Assembly: GCA_007026445.1 (NCBI GenBank)
Contig: VDMD01000032.1
Span: forward strand, 124,001-188,000
Direction of reading: 5' to 3'
DNA: 64,000 nucleotides
Origin: Schizophyllum amplum
Taxonomy: Eukaryota; Basidiomycota; Agaricomycetes; Agaricales; Schizophyllaceae
Shown: positions 10,691 to 22,139 of the stretch, piece after piece
Position numbering within the stretch: the stretch's first letter is position 1
Layout of the letters: each line of letters opens with the position of its first letter
The notes under the pieces: generated by a model
The model's database searches: none
Told to the model about the DNA's origin: nothing
The model's input: only the letters and a program-made list of their open reading frames with translations
Program-made: the position numbers and the translations under genes

Positions 10691-10735
10691 GCCCCCGGAC
10701 ATGGGCCCCTGTAGGGGGAACCCATGTTCGGGGGC
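10691..10735. repeat. Near-terminal palindrome of the element, copy I
   Basis: A 15-bp outer arm, GCCCCCGGACATGGG, pairs with CCCATGTTCGGGGGC (one G-T wobble). An inner CCCC-TGTA-GGGG stem lies between the arms. It sits about 70 bp from the right end in all three copies (22,095-22,139 and 44,683-44,727). It could extrude as a cruciform or fold in RNA. The position recalls the 3' hairpin of Helitrons, but no CTRR end follows at the proper spacing. Confidence 0.7.
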
Positions 10736-12322
10736 CCACAAAAGGAGGGATGGGCGCTAGACACCTATCAAAATTCATGCCGGTTCAACGTCCTATCACA
10801 TCACGTGAGCGAGAGACCACGGCCAAAGAGAAGGAATCACGCACAAGCACCGTGCGCGGGACCTTCGAGCAGGGTGCTGCAAGCGAGGTGGGTCCATCTA
10901 CGCAGCGGGACACACGTCTCAGCAACGCCGCCTCCGCCTCCAAGGCGACAAACGCGCAGCGCGATTAGACTCTTGCCTGCTGCACCTGTACTACCCCCGG
11001 CGGCCGCAGCTACGTCGCGACTTCCTGGCAGCTCTTCAACGTCCGGTGCATCTACGAGCGTCCGCGGCGCCCCCGAGCCTCGGACTAGCGACGAGCACGT
11101 CCAGCGCGACCCGCGCCCAGGCGCTCGCGGAAGGGGAAGGCGCCCGCCCAGTCATACGAGCTCGATGACCAGCTCGACATCCTCCCTGTGCCGGACTGCG
11201 ATGCTCCCACCTGCCGCTGCTCCTCTCCGGTACCCCCAAACCACCAAAAAGACCCGCGCGCCGAAAAAGTCCGCCGCCTCGTGCGCAGCGTGCAACGGCC
11301 CGTCCACATCCAACGCGGTCCACACCTGCAAGCGCGAGAAGCGGCCCCGCGCTCCCAAAACGCACAACTACGGGCCCCGCGAGCGGATCGACGCCCTGCG
11401 CGACGACGAGTGCATAAAGGCCTTCGGGCCCCACCACGTCATCTGCGCCGGCTGCAACAAGCGCATTGCGACGGAGCATCGGAAGGATTGGGGCAACGCC
11501 GTCCTGGCGGACAGGCATACCCACCAGCGATGCGACTGGACGAGGAGCTGGCTGAACCCGGACGCGTACGAGAACCCGAAGCCAATGCCGACTGCGGAGG
11601 AGCGGGCGGCGCATGCGGCGGGGCGGCAGGCGTCGTGGGAGAGGGCTGTGAGTGTTTTGGTTTCTTGAGGTGGGGTGAGGGTGAGGGATGCTGACGTCCG
11701 CGTAGCAGGAGTGGATGAACCACAACGACTCGCGCTCGGTCGGATGCCAATGCGAGGCGGTCGGGCATGCCGAGGAGCGCGTCCGCAACACGAGGGCCCG
11801 CCTTGCGGCAAGTCGGTGCTGATTGAGAAGGTCAAGACGGTCGAGGAGACTGAGAAGGTAGAGGAGTCCGACGTCGAGGAGGCTGAGGAGGCGATGGAGG
11901 AGGTCGAGGAGCAGGTCGACGAGATCGAGGACGTCGACACACCCTCTCTCTTGTCTTCTAGGCAGGCCTCGATGGGTGGCACGATCGACGACGCCGACGA
12001 AATCCCAGAGACCCCGCAGGTGAGTTGATGGGTCGCGTTAAGTCTACTGCCTCCGATGTTGACGTATCTTCAGATGGAGCCGTCAATGTTCGACGCAGAG
12101 TTTGCGGCCCATGTGAGAAGCGAGAGGTACCGGTCTCTCGAAGCGAGCGGGGCCGCCAGTGAGGTCGAGAACCGCCCGACGGGCCCGCGCTTCGGTGGTA
12201 AGTCTGCCTTGTTTCGTCAGTATGAGCAGTGACTTATCAGACTTGTAGAAGGGAAGATCTACCGTGGTTACTATGTCCCGGCGCCCGAGGACGAAGAGGA
12301 CGACGCCGCCGACGACGCTTAG
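10724..12322 (+). pseudogene. Element/zinc-finger chimeric gene, copy B, frameshifted
   Basis: Structure is as in copy C (22,128-23,728), starting at an ATG in the terminal palindrome. Relative to copy C one C is missing near 11,110 and one is extra near 11,232, so about 41 residues are read in another frame before it is restored. A third single-base loss near 11,800, in a CCC run, breaks the frame in the next exon. The zinc knuckle CxxC...H...C is intact. All three changes are in homopolymers, so consensus error is a serious alternative to true pseudogenisation. Confidence 0.55.
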
Positions 12323-12898
12323 AGCGCGACGAGGACGCGCGATGCGTTCGTCATGACTGACTTTTGTTTCTATTCGCTCTCTGTACTTCGAGTTTGTGAA
12401 TCATAGGCTTACTCTGGTGAATCTGAACATGCATGAGCGCTGAACACTGAATAACTGTTGGATTCCTGGACCTGATGGCGGTTCAGGCGAAGGTGCGAAT
12501 GTCGATCGGGCTTCTTGTTCTCTACCATCATGATCTACTGAGTCTGCTCCTCGCCTATTGTTTCTTTCTCAGCTTCCAACGACATTCGTACCATCTTGGG
12601 TATCCGTAATGAACATACTTCTCCCTTTGATGTGCATTCCATGCCAAATCCGATGGAGACGTCGTTTCTTCAAACCAGGTACCTGGATCTCCAACTTCAT
12701 TTTGAAGCATCACTTCTGTTGTTTACTGAGCACTGGAGGTCGACAATGTACGTAGCAACTTCATCTACATCTGCGCCGGCTGACACGAACTCGCAGATGT
12801 CAAGTCCATGTCCCTGGACGACCTCTCCCAGGTCGTCTGAGTCTCACAAGACCTCCTCCTCCTCCGTCTACTCATATCGCTCTCCTGCCATACGATCT
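12323..12898. other. 3' flank of zinc-finger copy B
   Basis: Same sequence as 904-1,480; no supported gene. Confidence 0.5.
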
Positions 12899-13927
12899 CG
12901 ACATTCTCCCTTTGATCGCCGTCTTTCCGTCCTCTAGGCGATCCTGGTCCCGCTGGCCGCAACGCGTGGCGCCGCCGCGTGCGCGTTCCACTGCACGCCG
13001 TCGCGATTCGCCTGCACGGACGGACCTGCGACACGGCATACAACAGCGAGGCGAGGGAGGGCGAGACTTTTGTGTGCACACGACAATGCGAACATGGAGG
13101 CCGCGAGAGCTATTGAGGGTCTCGTAGGCAATACGAGGGTTTGCTGTGATAGACATGACTGCGATGCAATACAGAGTTTCTTTGCACGTCCCCTCCTCCT
13201 CCTTCGAGTACCCCCTCCCCGCACGCCGCACGTCCCTTTCGTACGTCGCATGTCCGCTCCCCCCTCCCCCTTCGAGTCTGCCCCCCCCCTCCCCCTTCGA
13301 GTCTGCCCCCCCCTCCCCCTTCGAGTCTGCCCCCCCTCCCCCTTCGAGTCTGCCCCCCCTCCCCTTCGAGTCTGCCCCCCTCCCCTTCGAATCTGCCCTC
13401 CTCCCTCCCCCCGTACACCACATGTCCCTTTCGTACGTCCTTCGCACATCACAACTCCCTCCGCGTGTCGCGCAACTCCTTTCGCCCATCGCAACTCCCC
13501 CTCCCCACAGCGCGTCCCAGAGTAATCGTGTAAAACATATTCATCATACGATATTTTGCTACATGAAATGTATACTTACATGATCTACGTGCTTCGACGG
13601 CCGCCGGCCTCGCCCCCCCCCTCTCCCGACGTCGCCCCCTTCGCCCGACCTCGCTCCCTCAATCTTCTCGCAACGGGGACGCCAAAGTCGTACCCCTCCC
13701 TCGCCCTCGCATGATCGCCCCCCGACGTGCAACGAGGATCAGTGCTTGAGCGAAAGGCTCAGTTCTCAAGCGAAAGGCTCTTCAGGAAGTCAGTCAGCGC
13801 TGCTGCCAATAAGAGGGACGTGCAACCGACTTACTCATGGCGCAAATTCTCAGGGCTTGTTGCGCGTGAGACGGCGATGAGGTCACCCACGGGACGTTGC
13901 ATACCGGCCTCGAGAACGCCAGCGTAA

Positions 13928-14762
13928 TCTAAGAAGAAAAAAGCGTCGGCATGATAGTCAATAAGAGTAGAATGCGCTCATGGGGAATAAAAGGGGGGAT
14001 GGGGTAGCCGCACAGTATCTACGAACATTGAGAACTGAGTACCGGCCTCCAGAATGCAACGTACCGGTAGCGTGCTCCTATGTCGACGACTGGGTTGGGA
14101 GTGACAGTGAAGGGACGACAGCGACGGTGTACTAGCATCCACGCCGGGGCGTTGAATACCAGCCTCCGATATGCAAAGTTGATCTAAAAATGAAGCGCGT
14201 CAGCGCAACGGCCGAGGTGATGCAATGAATTTGACCTACTTACCGACAGCTGGACCTCCTCAGTCGATGAATCGGCTGGGTGGTAGGAGCGACAGAGAAG
14301 GGGCGACGGTGACCGACAAGGGGCGACGATGACGGGCGAGGGGCGAGGGTGACGGGTAACATCCACGGGACGTTGAGTACCGTCCCTGGGAACGCGGAGA
14401 TGATCTAGAAGACAAGAGTGTCAGCACAGTGGTCGAGAAGAACATAATGCAATCAACTGACCGATAACTTGAGATCATAAGTTGACGACTGGTGGGAGTG
14501 ACAGGGGAGGGACGATACGGACAGTGAATATCGGCCTCGAGAACGTCGGGGTAATCTAGACCACAACCGAAGCGTCAGCACAATGGTCCAGAACAACATA
14601 ACACAATCAACTTACCGATAGCGTGAACTCCCAAGTTGACGCACTGCGTGTTGGGAGTGACAGGGGAGATGTGACGCCGAGCACCGAATCCGTGAATGCA
14701 TAGGTCGTCTGGAACAGAAGGCAGTCAGTACGACGACCAAGGTATGTGCAACGTGATGCTCA
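13928..14762 (-). other. Tandem exon-intron module array (minus strand), copy II
   Basis: Same introns and exons as 2,520-3,354, shifted by 11,408 bp without visible change. Confidence 0.6.
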
Positions 14763-15222
14763 CCGACAGGCTTGACGAGCGACGACACGCTGGTGTTTGC
14801 AAAGTTGATGTGCGGTGAGGACCGATGCGAGGGGGCAGCCGCGATGCGAAGACGACGTAGACGAAGAGGGGACGAGCCTATACTCCACGACAAGGATGCG
14901 TGCTTGAGCTCGACGACGGCGGGGCAGAGAAGGGCTGAAATAAGCGGTCAGAAAATTGAAAAGTAAAAATTAGGGACTCACGACGCACCCGAGTCCAGGG
15001 ACGAACACATACATGGTGTCTATCAACGTGGAGGGATCCATCCATCGACAAACCCAACGACGAGTAATGTCTTGCCGACCCCAGCGACGAGTGCTCAGCG
15101 ACGAGCCTGGATGTCCCGCGACGGCGAGGGCGTTGGAGAAAGCGCATGGCGAGCTTGAAGACTTCTGTAAAAAGAACAAAGATAAGCCAGTACCTGCTGA
15201 CTAGGGAAGCAATTGAACTCAC

Positions 15223-15457
15223 GAGGGGGGTCGTAGTCGAGGAACTCGACGAGCTCGAGAGCGTCCACGTCGTCCGGGGGAAGTCTGACGACGATGAGAA
15301 GGCGACGGTGACGACGGGAAGGCGGCGGCGATGACAGGAAGGCGGCGGCGATGACGATGGCAACGGCGGCGAGGGCAACAACGACGGCGATGGCGCCCAC
15401 GGCGGCGGGGGAAAGACGACGAGGGGGAAAGCAGGAGCGCTGCCCCATCCACCCCAT
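15223..15457 (-). CDS. First exon of an element gene with a predicted membrane helix
   Basis: From ATG at 15,457 the frame stays open to a GTGAGTTC donor at 15,222; the next acceptor (TTTTTACAG) puts exon 2 at 15,174 and downstream. Residues about 18-43 are almost all Ala/Val/Ile/Leu, a strong candidate signal anchor or membrane helix. An Arg/Ser/Pro-rich linker follows, then D-D-V-D-A-L-E-L-V-E-F-L-D-Y. The last motif is kept in the same frame in diverged copy III (D-D-A-R-A-L-K-L-V-E-F-L-D-Y), which supports coding. The helix part is not in the same frame there: one base shifts it to an Arg-rich reading. The product is unrecognised. It may splice to the exon-intron modules downstream on minus. 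Confidence 0.4.
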
Positions 15458-15514
15458 CTCCCCCGACCCTTATACCCCGCGCGAACAAGCTTTCCAACCT
15501 CCTTGAAACGCACG

Positions 15515-16057
15515 TCAACCGGCGACCGAGCAATTGCCGTGAGCGCGACCGAACAGCGCCCCGGAAATCGGGGGTCGAATTTGACTTACGAGAGGGCGGA
15601 AGGTTCGGTGGCGCGCGTTCAGGAGGTTGGTTTTCGAACATTGAATGCGTACATAGCTGCAGCTCGCCGTCGTCGACGCGTGTCCGTCGAGCGCGGGGAT
15701 CTCCGCGGAGAAGGGCTCGCGCCATGGCAGGTAGAGCTTCGCGTCAAGCCCCCTCTCGTGAAGTTCGAGTCGTTCTGCAATGTCCTGGGGGAGTTCCGCG
15801 TTCCGGATAGCTTCAGAAACAATACAATCACGCACCCTCAAATCGTATCTGACGCGTCCCGCAGCCGAGAACCCCGCAAAAGCGACGCAGGAAAATAGAG
15901 ATGAACGTTCAAACAACAACGTAAGGCCATTCCCCATCGGGAAACCGTTGTTGTTGAACAAGGCGGCGCCGTCGAATGCGCCTCCGGAGTGTCTTTCTTC
16001 GCCACGCTCGGTCTCGCCTCTGATAAGAATGTTATGGGGGACCTCGGGGACACGCAT
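15515..16057 (-). CDS. Conserved hypothetical ORF of the element, copy II
   Basis: A 180-codon frame. Copy III keeps its N-terminal part (M-R-V-P-E-V-P-H-N-I and R-G-E-x-E-R-G-E-E-R-H-S-G-G-A-F-D) and its middle (A-E-L-P-x2-I-A-E-R-L-E, D-A-K-L-Y-L-P) in one 137-codon frame at 38,241-38,654, despite several in-frame indels. Frame retention across a diverged copy is the main evidence. No family is recognised. It may be one or two exons rather than a complete protein: possible splice sites occur around the variable Asn/Gly-rich part. Confidence 0.35.
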   Translation of the reverse strand: MRVPEVPHNILIRGETERGEERHSGGAFDGAALFNNNGFPMGNGLTLLFERSSLFSCVAFAGFSAAGRVRYDLRVRDCIVSEAIRNAELPQDIAERLELHERGLDAKLYLPWREPFSAEIPALDGHASTTASCSYVRIQCSKTNLLNARHRTFRPLVSQIRPPISGALFGRAHGNCSVAG

Positions 16058-18784
16058 CTCCGCCGTGTCCAGGCGAAGTTAGAGTTCCCTGCGCTCTGTG
16101 AGTCGCTGTGGATGAACAGGGAGATGAAAACGAACATGGTGAAGCTGCGAGGGCAGCGTAGCGCCCCTCGTGTCGCGTCGGCGTTACGGGGACCCGAGTA
16201 TGCTAGCGCTAGACTATCCGAGCAAGCGGCGAGCGCGGAAATGGACGACAGTAAGGTGGAAGGTTCGGGGCTCGACAGCGTGTATGCGCGATGGCGTGGG
16301 CGTGCGGCCGTCGGCGGTCGGCGCAAGATCGTCCGCGTACTCAAACCCCCTGGATAATTCATTAGTGTTTCAGGCAGATCCAGCGGTGGAGGAATGAGAG
16401 TGCGACGACGAGGGGAACGACGAGGAGGGGGTGGCGCACTGTGCAGCGTACAGCGCGCGGGCGCGTTCAGACCTTGATATACAGTGTTCTAGGTATTCCA
16501 TAAGAATAATGCGGTACAAAAACCCGTCTCCCGACGCGAGATGCGCATGCTAGGAGCGGGGCGAGAACGACGCCACATAATAAAGTGGACGCGCTTCGCG
16601 CCACGGAGCTCTTTGAGAAGCGCGGAGAGCAGTGTAAGATATCGAGACTAACCCAGATTCATCTATGCAATTGAATTCCGGTGAAGAATATTTTTGGCGG
16701 GGATGTCAACTTTGGACGGTGAAGACGTCGAGTTGCGCATGCAAACATCCTAGACCTCCCAGAACGATAAGACAGAAGCTTGATCTCGCCCATCGGCGCC
16801 ACGTACCAAAGTTCTGAAGCGAGATGATACCGTACGAGTATTTGCTCGACCCATCGCGGTACTTGGCGAGGGTGCGGTCGCGCTCCGGACGGTAGAGATG
16901 CGCGTTTGGCGCGCGGTGTGAATGTTCCGCGAGTTGCAAAGGATCCAGAATGGTGGCGGCGTTCTAGACTTGGAGATATCTATCAGAGGATGAGCGGAAG
17001 CGAAAAACGTTTTGTCCGAGGCGGCGGAGGCGCGCGATGGGCGAAGGGAACATGGATGATGGGGACAAGTTGAACTTCGGGGAGTCGGACCGGCTGCGAC
17101 GAATCACGATCATTATACATGTTGATCCCGACCGTCATGGGCGACCGCGCGGACAGCGTCCTGGTCAATTCATGTTCTGCTTGCTCAAGGGGAGCTCTCG
17201 CTATGTCTCTGAGTCTCCAAACCCCACTCCTCCGCTCGTACAATCACTGCAGAGGTCTTCAGTCGATGCGCCGTCGCTCGAGTGGCGCGCGCGCTTGATT
17301 TCCGCCCGAATACCAAGCCCGAGCGCCGTCCTGATCGGCGACGGACACGCAGGCTATCTAGATAACCGTGCCGCCGGGCCCTGATCTACGCGCTGGAGAC
17401 GTCATCTCGCCAGATTTGGTGGCCCTTGTTCAAGTTGAACTTGGAGAGGTGGCGCCGTGCCGCAGCGAGCAATTTGCGCTCTCGCGCGCCGTTATGCAGT
17501 CGTGGCGTGTCTCTCGCGACACCATAGCGGGTACAGCGTAAGTGTTCTCGTGAAATCTGTGGATGACTGCCGCGGACGTGGTGAGTTCAATCATCATAGC
17601 TCAATGTTGGACTTTGGAGGAATAGAAAGGATGAACACAACGCCGCGTTCACCGTACGACCTCGTGCGAACGATCTATCACCGACGTCAACGTATTCGGC
17701 TCGCGAGATGAAGAGACGACGGAAGGAATGTACGAGGAAGATTCGGAAGAACGGCAGAGTCAGGAGGTTGGAAACGCGAGCGTGAGTGAGCATGTTGAAC
17801 TTACCTTTGTGAGCAAAGTCCAGGTGCGCGGAATCCGGATGCGCCGCCGTCGACTGATGGTGGCGAGGAATGATGCGGGCATAGTGCGAGGATGTCTATC
17901 AGACTGCGGGAGCGGTTGAAAAGGCCGGGAGATGGAAGATTCGGGGTGACAGGTGAGCGGGTCGGGTGTGGCGCGCAAGTCGTGCGAGGAGAGAGTTCGT
18001 ATCGTTTTTCTGGCTTGCGCACAATTTCGTTATCTCTGCTTGGACGAACTGCATTCTCAGGTATCATGGTATATTGTGCTGTGATATGGGAGACGCGACG
18101 ACGGCTTGCTGGCACAGCAGAGTATCGTGAACGCTTGCACGCTCACTTCAACATGTTCCAAACTTTTCGCATCGAGACGTGAGCCGATTGCGCGCCCCCG
18201 CACATCGCTTCCGAGTAGGTAGGCATCTTCCGTAGTATGAAACTCACGGAGAACTTTTCAGGAGGTTGGAAAAGCGTGTGTCCACGCCGCAGAGGGCAAG
18301 AACTCCTGCGCAAAACGAGCGGCCATCGACGAAATGTGGCGGATTCAGAGCTGCGGCCGCGCTATAACTTTCGATGAAGTGCCAGAAGATTGAATGGATC
18401 CAACAATAACTTTCTGGGGGCGAGGGGAGCGCGCGGGGAGCGTGAGCGAGGGTGGAAGATTCCCATCAAGTTGAACTTCGGCGCCCGGACCGTGCCGCGT
18501 CCATTGTTCTTCTTGCTCCCGACCTTCCTCAGCTTTCGCGCGACTTTGCTGTCATTCCCAGTTTTGTGTCAGTGCCGACTTCTCTCCATTCTGGGACTCT
18601 CTTTCTGCTCGCGCTGCACGGGAATGGTGAGAAATTTGAACATCTCCGCTGTATCGTGCAGCGGGCGCCTAATCCGCGGCCGAATAGCTGATAACCTCAA
18701 CACCATTGTTGACGATCGGGCGCGGTTGATATGCCACGTACACAGGTAAGTATCTTATTCGGCTCCCTTTACCTCCGATGCTCG

Positions 18785-18792
18785 TATATATA
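18785..18792 (+). promoter_or_regulatory. TATA box of plus-strand unit, copy II
   Basis: TATATATA before the ATG at 18,829; same context as at 7,381. Confidence 0.5.
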
Positions 18793-19275
18793 CCGCTCCG
18801 CAGCGAACTGCCCTCTTTTTCAACCATCATGCCCCCTTCCTCCCCGACCCGCCAAGATGTCGATCTCGTCCTCCCGCTGCCGCCGCCGACCACGCCCGGC
18901 GACGACACTTGTAGGAACATCTTGGTACGTAGAGCCTGAGATACGCTCCCTCTTCGTTGACTGACATATTCCCAGGTTGTGCTCGACATCGCGGGCGGTA
19001 GCGACGTGTGAGTCGCCGCTATGTTAGTCGTGGTCATGGTACGTTGCAGACTTCTCGTCGTGTACTGGGCTAACTCCTGCGCAGCTGGTCCTTCCTCATG
19101 CCGTGTCGGCGAAGACGTCGGCAACATCGACAATGTCCTCATGATACGCGCGGCGTAGAGTGCCCGTCACTTAGCGTCCTTCTCCTATGGATATGCTGAC
19201 AGTCGTCTTCGCGACGCTGAGTATTCGGGGTTGATTTTGATGAGTTTCTCGCTGCGGTCCTGTCCTCTCAGCGAC

Positions 19276-19949
19276 TCATCCATGGTACAAGACTCGAACG
19301 TGGAGGCGGCTCTTCGATGTCTGGGGGCGGGTGTGGACGGACGCGCGGCCGCAGGCCGCGCTCATGGGGACGGCGCGCAGCGCCGCCGAATGATGTGGCA
19401 TCACCTTGTACTTTGGTGAGTTTTTATTTGTTCGCGCGATTGAATTTTCATTGATGTTTCGACCAGGACGCGCGCGGGAGGTCGCGGCGGTGCGGTCTTA
19501 CCGCCCGTCGCCTTGGCGGGGGCGCTAGGGCGCGAGATGAGGGGGGCGTACGCGCGGCCGAAGGCCGCGCGTAGGGGCGGCGCGCAGCGCCGCCATTCTT
19601 CTTAGTGAGTTTCCCTTCGTTCGCGCCATGTCTTTTACTTGTTTTTTGTCATGATTCAGGTGCAGGGTCTCGGTGACGGGACGCGAGGTCGCGCCCGCCG
19701 CCGGACATGGGATGAGGGAGACGCGCGCGCGGCCAAAGGCCGCGCATCGAGGCGGCGCGCAGCGCCGCCATAATTCTCGTGAGTGTCCTCAAATTGCAGT
19801 TCCTGTTTCTCACTGACGTTATGGCTAGGCCTTGGGTGTACGGGTCTCGGCGATGAAGCGGGAGGTCGCGATTCCGCGGGCGAGGGGCAGACCGCGCGGC
19901 CGAAGGCCGCGCAGACGGGCGGCGCGTAGCGCCGCCATTCTATTGGCGT
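19276..19949 (+). other. GC-hairpin exon module array, copy II
   Basis: Same four hairpin modules and three introns as 7,872-8,545, offset 11,404 bp. Confidence 0.6.
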
Positions 19950-20173
19950 CTTCGGTCAGTCATTCTCATCGAACTCTGTTGAGCCACTTTGCTGAATTTT
20001 TACGTAGTGTCGCGCGCCAATGCCATCGTGACCGGTGCTTCGAGGATGTTGCAAGCCAGCTGTGCATAGACGAGGTCGTGTTCGGTGCGTCCTGCACATC
20101 GTGACTTGTCCTTCACTGCTGACCCTTATGTAGACGCTTTCGTCGTCAAGAGTGCCGTCGAAGGCGCGCTACA

Positions 20174-20964
20174 CCACGATGAGTATACAGATCGTCGTCC
20201 GGCGAGCGAGGTGCGTGATTTATCTCGCCGTAGAAGACATTGCTGATAGCTCACTAGGCGATGAGTATATGTATTGACTTCCCGCGAGAGACGTGATCGG
20301 CTCCCCCACGTCGTCGGAGACTCGACGCTGCCTATATCATTCCCTCAAGACGAATCTTACACCCTCGAGACAGACTCCCCACCCTTGCTCGTCGCGCTCG
20401 CTACCGTCAGGCGTTTTCCATTGCCGTCTCGCGATCAGGACGCCTAGTCGATGAGTATATGTATCGCCGTCCGACGAGCAGAGTGAGTCATACCTTTGCG
20501 TGCTTCGTATGTTGCTCACTTTGCGCACAGCTACAATCCTTCAACGGGGATCAGTCCTCCCTCGCTCAGGCGATGAGTATACGTATCTCCGTCCGCCGAG
20601 CAACGTGCCCTCGCCCGTAGGACGTGTCGACGCCATCAAGGCAGTCTTACGCCCTCAACACCCTCGACATTGTCAAGACGCGCCCACCGTCTCCGCGACG
20701 CCCTATGCTTGATGATACCTCCGCTGCGACGGTGCAGGCGATGAGTATATAGATTGCCGTCCACCGAGCAGAGTCATGATGAGTGCTTAGTCGTTGGTTG
20801 AGCTTGAGCTGACAGGTCTTGTAGGTCCCTAGTCATTGTCCTATGTGTCTCGCAGGCCACGGAAGCTCACCAGGCCGCTCGGGAACGCCTACACCCTTCG
20901 TCTGCGCCCTCGCCAAGTGACGAAGCAACGTATCGCCGTCCGGCGAGCAGGATTCGCACCCCGC
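20174..20964 (+). other. Short repeated-exon array, copy II
   Basis: Same six D-E-Y-x-x-R-R-P-A-S segments as 8,770-9,560, offset 11,404 bp. Confidence 0.55.
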
Positions 20965-21887
20965 ATTGGTACTTGTGAGTAGGATTTACACTTGATTTGT
21001 ACTGCTGACGTTTGCAAGGTCGATATTCGTCGTCGGGAAGGGACTGCGGGAACGAGCTCGCGAGTTCGGGGGACAGCCGTCCGGTCGCTTGGCGCGGACA
21101 TGTTCGGGGACCGTCTAGCCCTCGGTCTCGGTAGCATTGCAGTTAGAGTAGAACACCTCTGTATAGCTGTTGAGTAGAACAGTGAATACAGCAATTCGAA
21201 GATATACAATGCCTTGAATAAATATGATGACTTGAAGAAATACAATGCGAGAATACAATGGTTTGAAAGAATAATTCAAAGTTGAACTTGTTGAACATGC
21301 GTGACTGTGGGAGGCTTGGCGCGGCGTTGACGGGGCGCGGGGACTCGGGCATGAAAGGCACAGGCGGCGTTGTATTCGGCACAAGTGACGGACTCGCAAA
21401 GCGAGGCGTCGCTCTTGCACAGAAGGGGCCTGCCTCTCGCACAGAACGACCGCCGCTGGTCGTCCGAGTGCGTACGCGCTTTCGCGATGTCGATAGCTCA
21501 GGAAACAAGGCGAGCGCAGCAAGGACGAACGATGCGTATTCGGGGATGAACAATGAAAGGAACAATGGAACACAGTTGAATTCAACTACCTACGACTAAC
21601 TACGTGAGCTAATCGCGCCACCGCGTCCCTTGTTCCCTACAAACCCCCACGCGAGCCCTCCCTCCCGCACCGAGCGACTGACCCTCGTCGTCCGAGTGCG
21701 CACCCCCTTTCGCGGCGTCGATAGCTGCAAAGACGCGGTGAATGCAGTGGGGACAAAGACCACGTACCCGCGCATACTCGGCTGCCCTTCACACAAACTC
21801 GCGCTATCCCTTGAGACGCGGGCACCCTCGCAGTCCCGGACTCGTCGCGAGCGAGTACGAGGCGCCGCGGACCTTGGCGCGAGGGCG

Positions 21888-21895
21888 TATATAAG
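21888..21895 (+). promoter_or_regulatory. Outward-facing TATA box, copy II
   Basis: TATATAAG, 233 bp before the ATG of the chimeric zinc-finger ORF. It is the only obvious core promoter for that ORF. Confidence 0.55.
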
Positions 21896-22094
21896 CCCTC
21901 CCAGCTCGCCCTTTCCTTCACCATTCCTCCCCCCCTCTCGCCTTGCCGCTGGTCGCCGTCGTCCTGCTCGCCGTCACCTCGTACACCGGAGTTATGCTGG
22001 GGGAGATCATGTCGGTCGGGGTTATGCTTGTCGAGGTCATGCTGGTGGTATGCTGGAGGATCAGTAGTTAGTAGTCTCTTCGTCGCCGTGGCAC

Positions 22095-22139
22095 GCCCCC
22101 GGACATGGGCCCCTGTAGGGGGAACCCATGTTCGGGGGC
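22095..22139. repeat. Near-terminal palindrome of the element, copy II
   Basis: Identical to 10,691-10,735. The ATG at 22,128 lies in its right arm. Confidence 0.7.

Larger units (their letters stand above)
1480..10807. mobile_element. Composite intron-module element, copy I
   Basis: About 9.3 kb, shared with 12,899-22,211 (nearly identical) and 35,690-44,807 (diverged). The insertion in a DHTKD1 copy fixes the right end: similarity between copies stops just after CATCACGTGAGCGA. The left end is only bracketed (1,480-1,740). No long terminal repeats, no convincing target duplication, and no recognisable transposase, integrase, helicase or reverse transcriptase were seen. From left to right it holds a C-rich minisatellite, a minus-strand exon-intron module array, a conserved minus-strand coding segment, a middle region with recurring short motifs, a TATA-led plus-strand unit with hairpin modules and short repeated exons, and an outward TATA box with a terminal palindrome. 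It may be a non-autonomous element, or a duplicated gene cluster that moves by recombination. Confidence 0.6.

Noticed and set aside
10690..10807. Helitron 3' end (hairpin near terminus)
   Set aside because: Similarity between copies runs about 50 bp past the nearest CTAG, no TC start or A/T target context is evident, and no Rep/helicase frame exists.
11036..11791. 251-codon minus-strand frame opposite the zinc-finger exon
   Set aside because: Shadow of the GC-rich sense exon; the sense frame has the Cys/His motif, phased introns and a diverged homologue at 55.6 kb.
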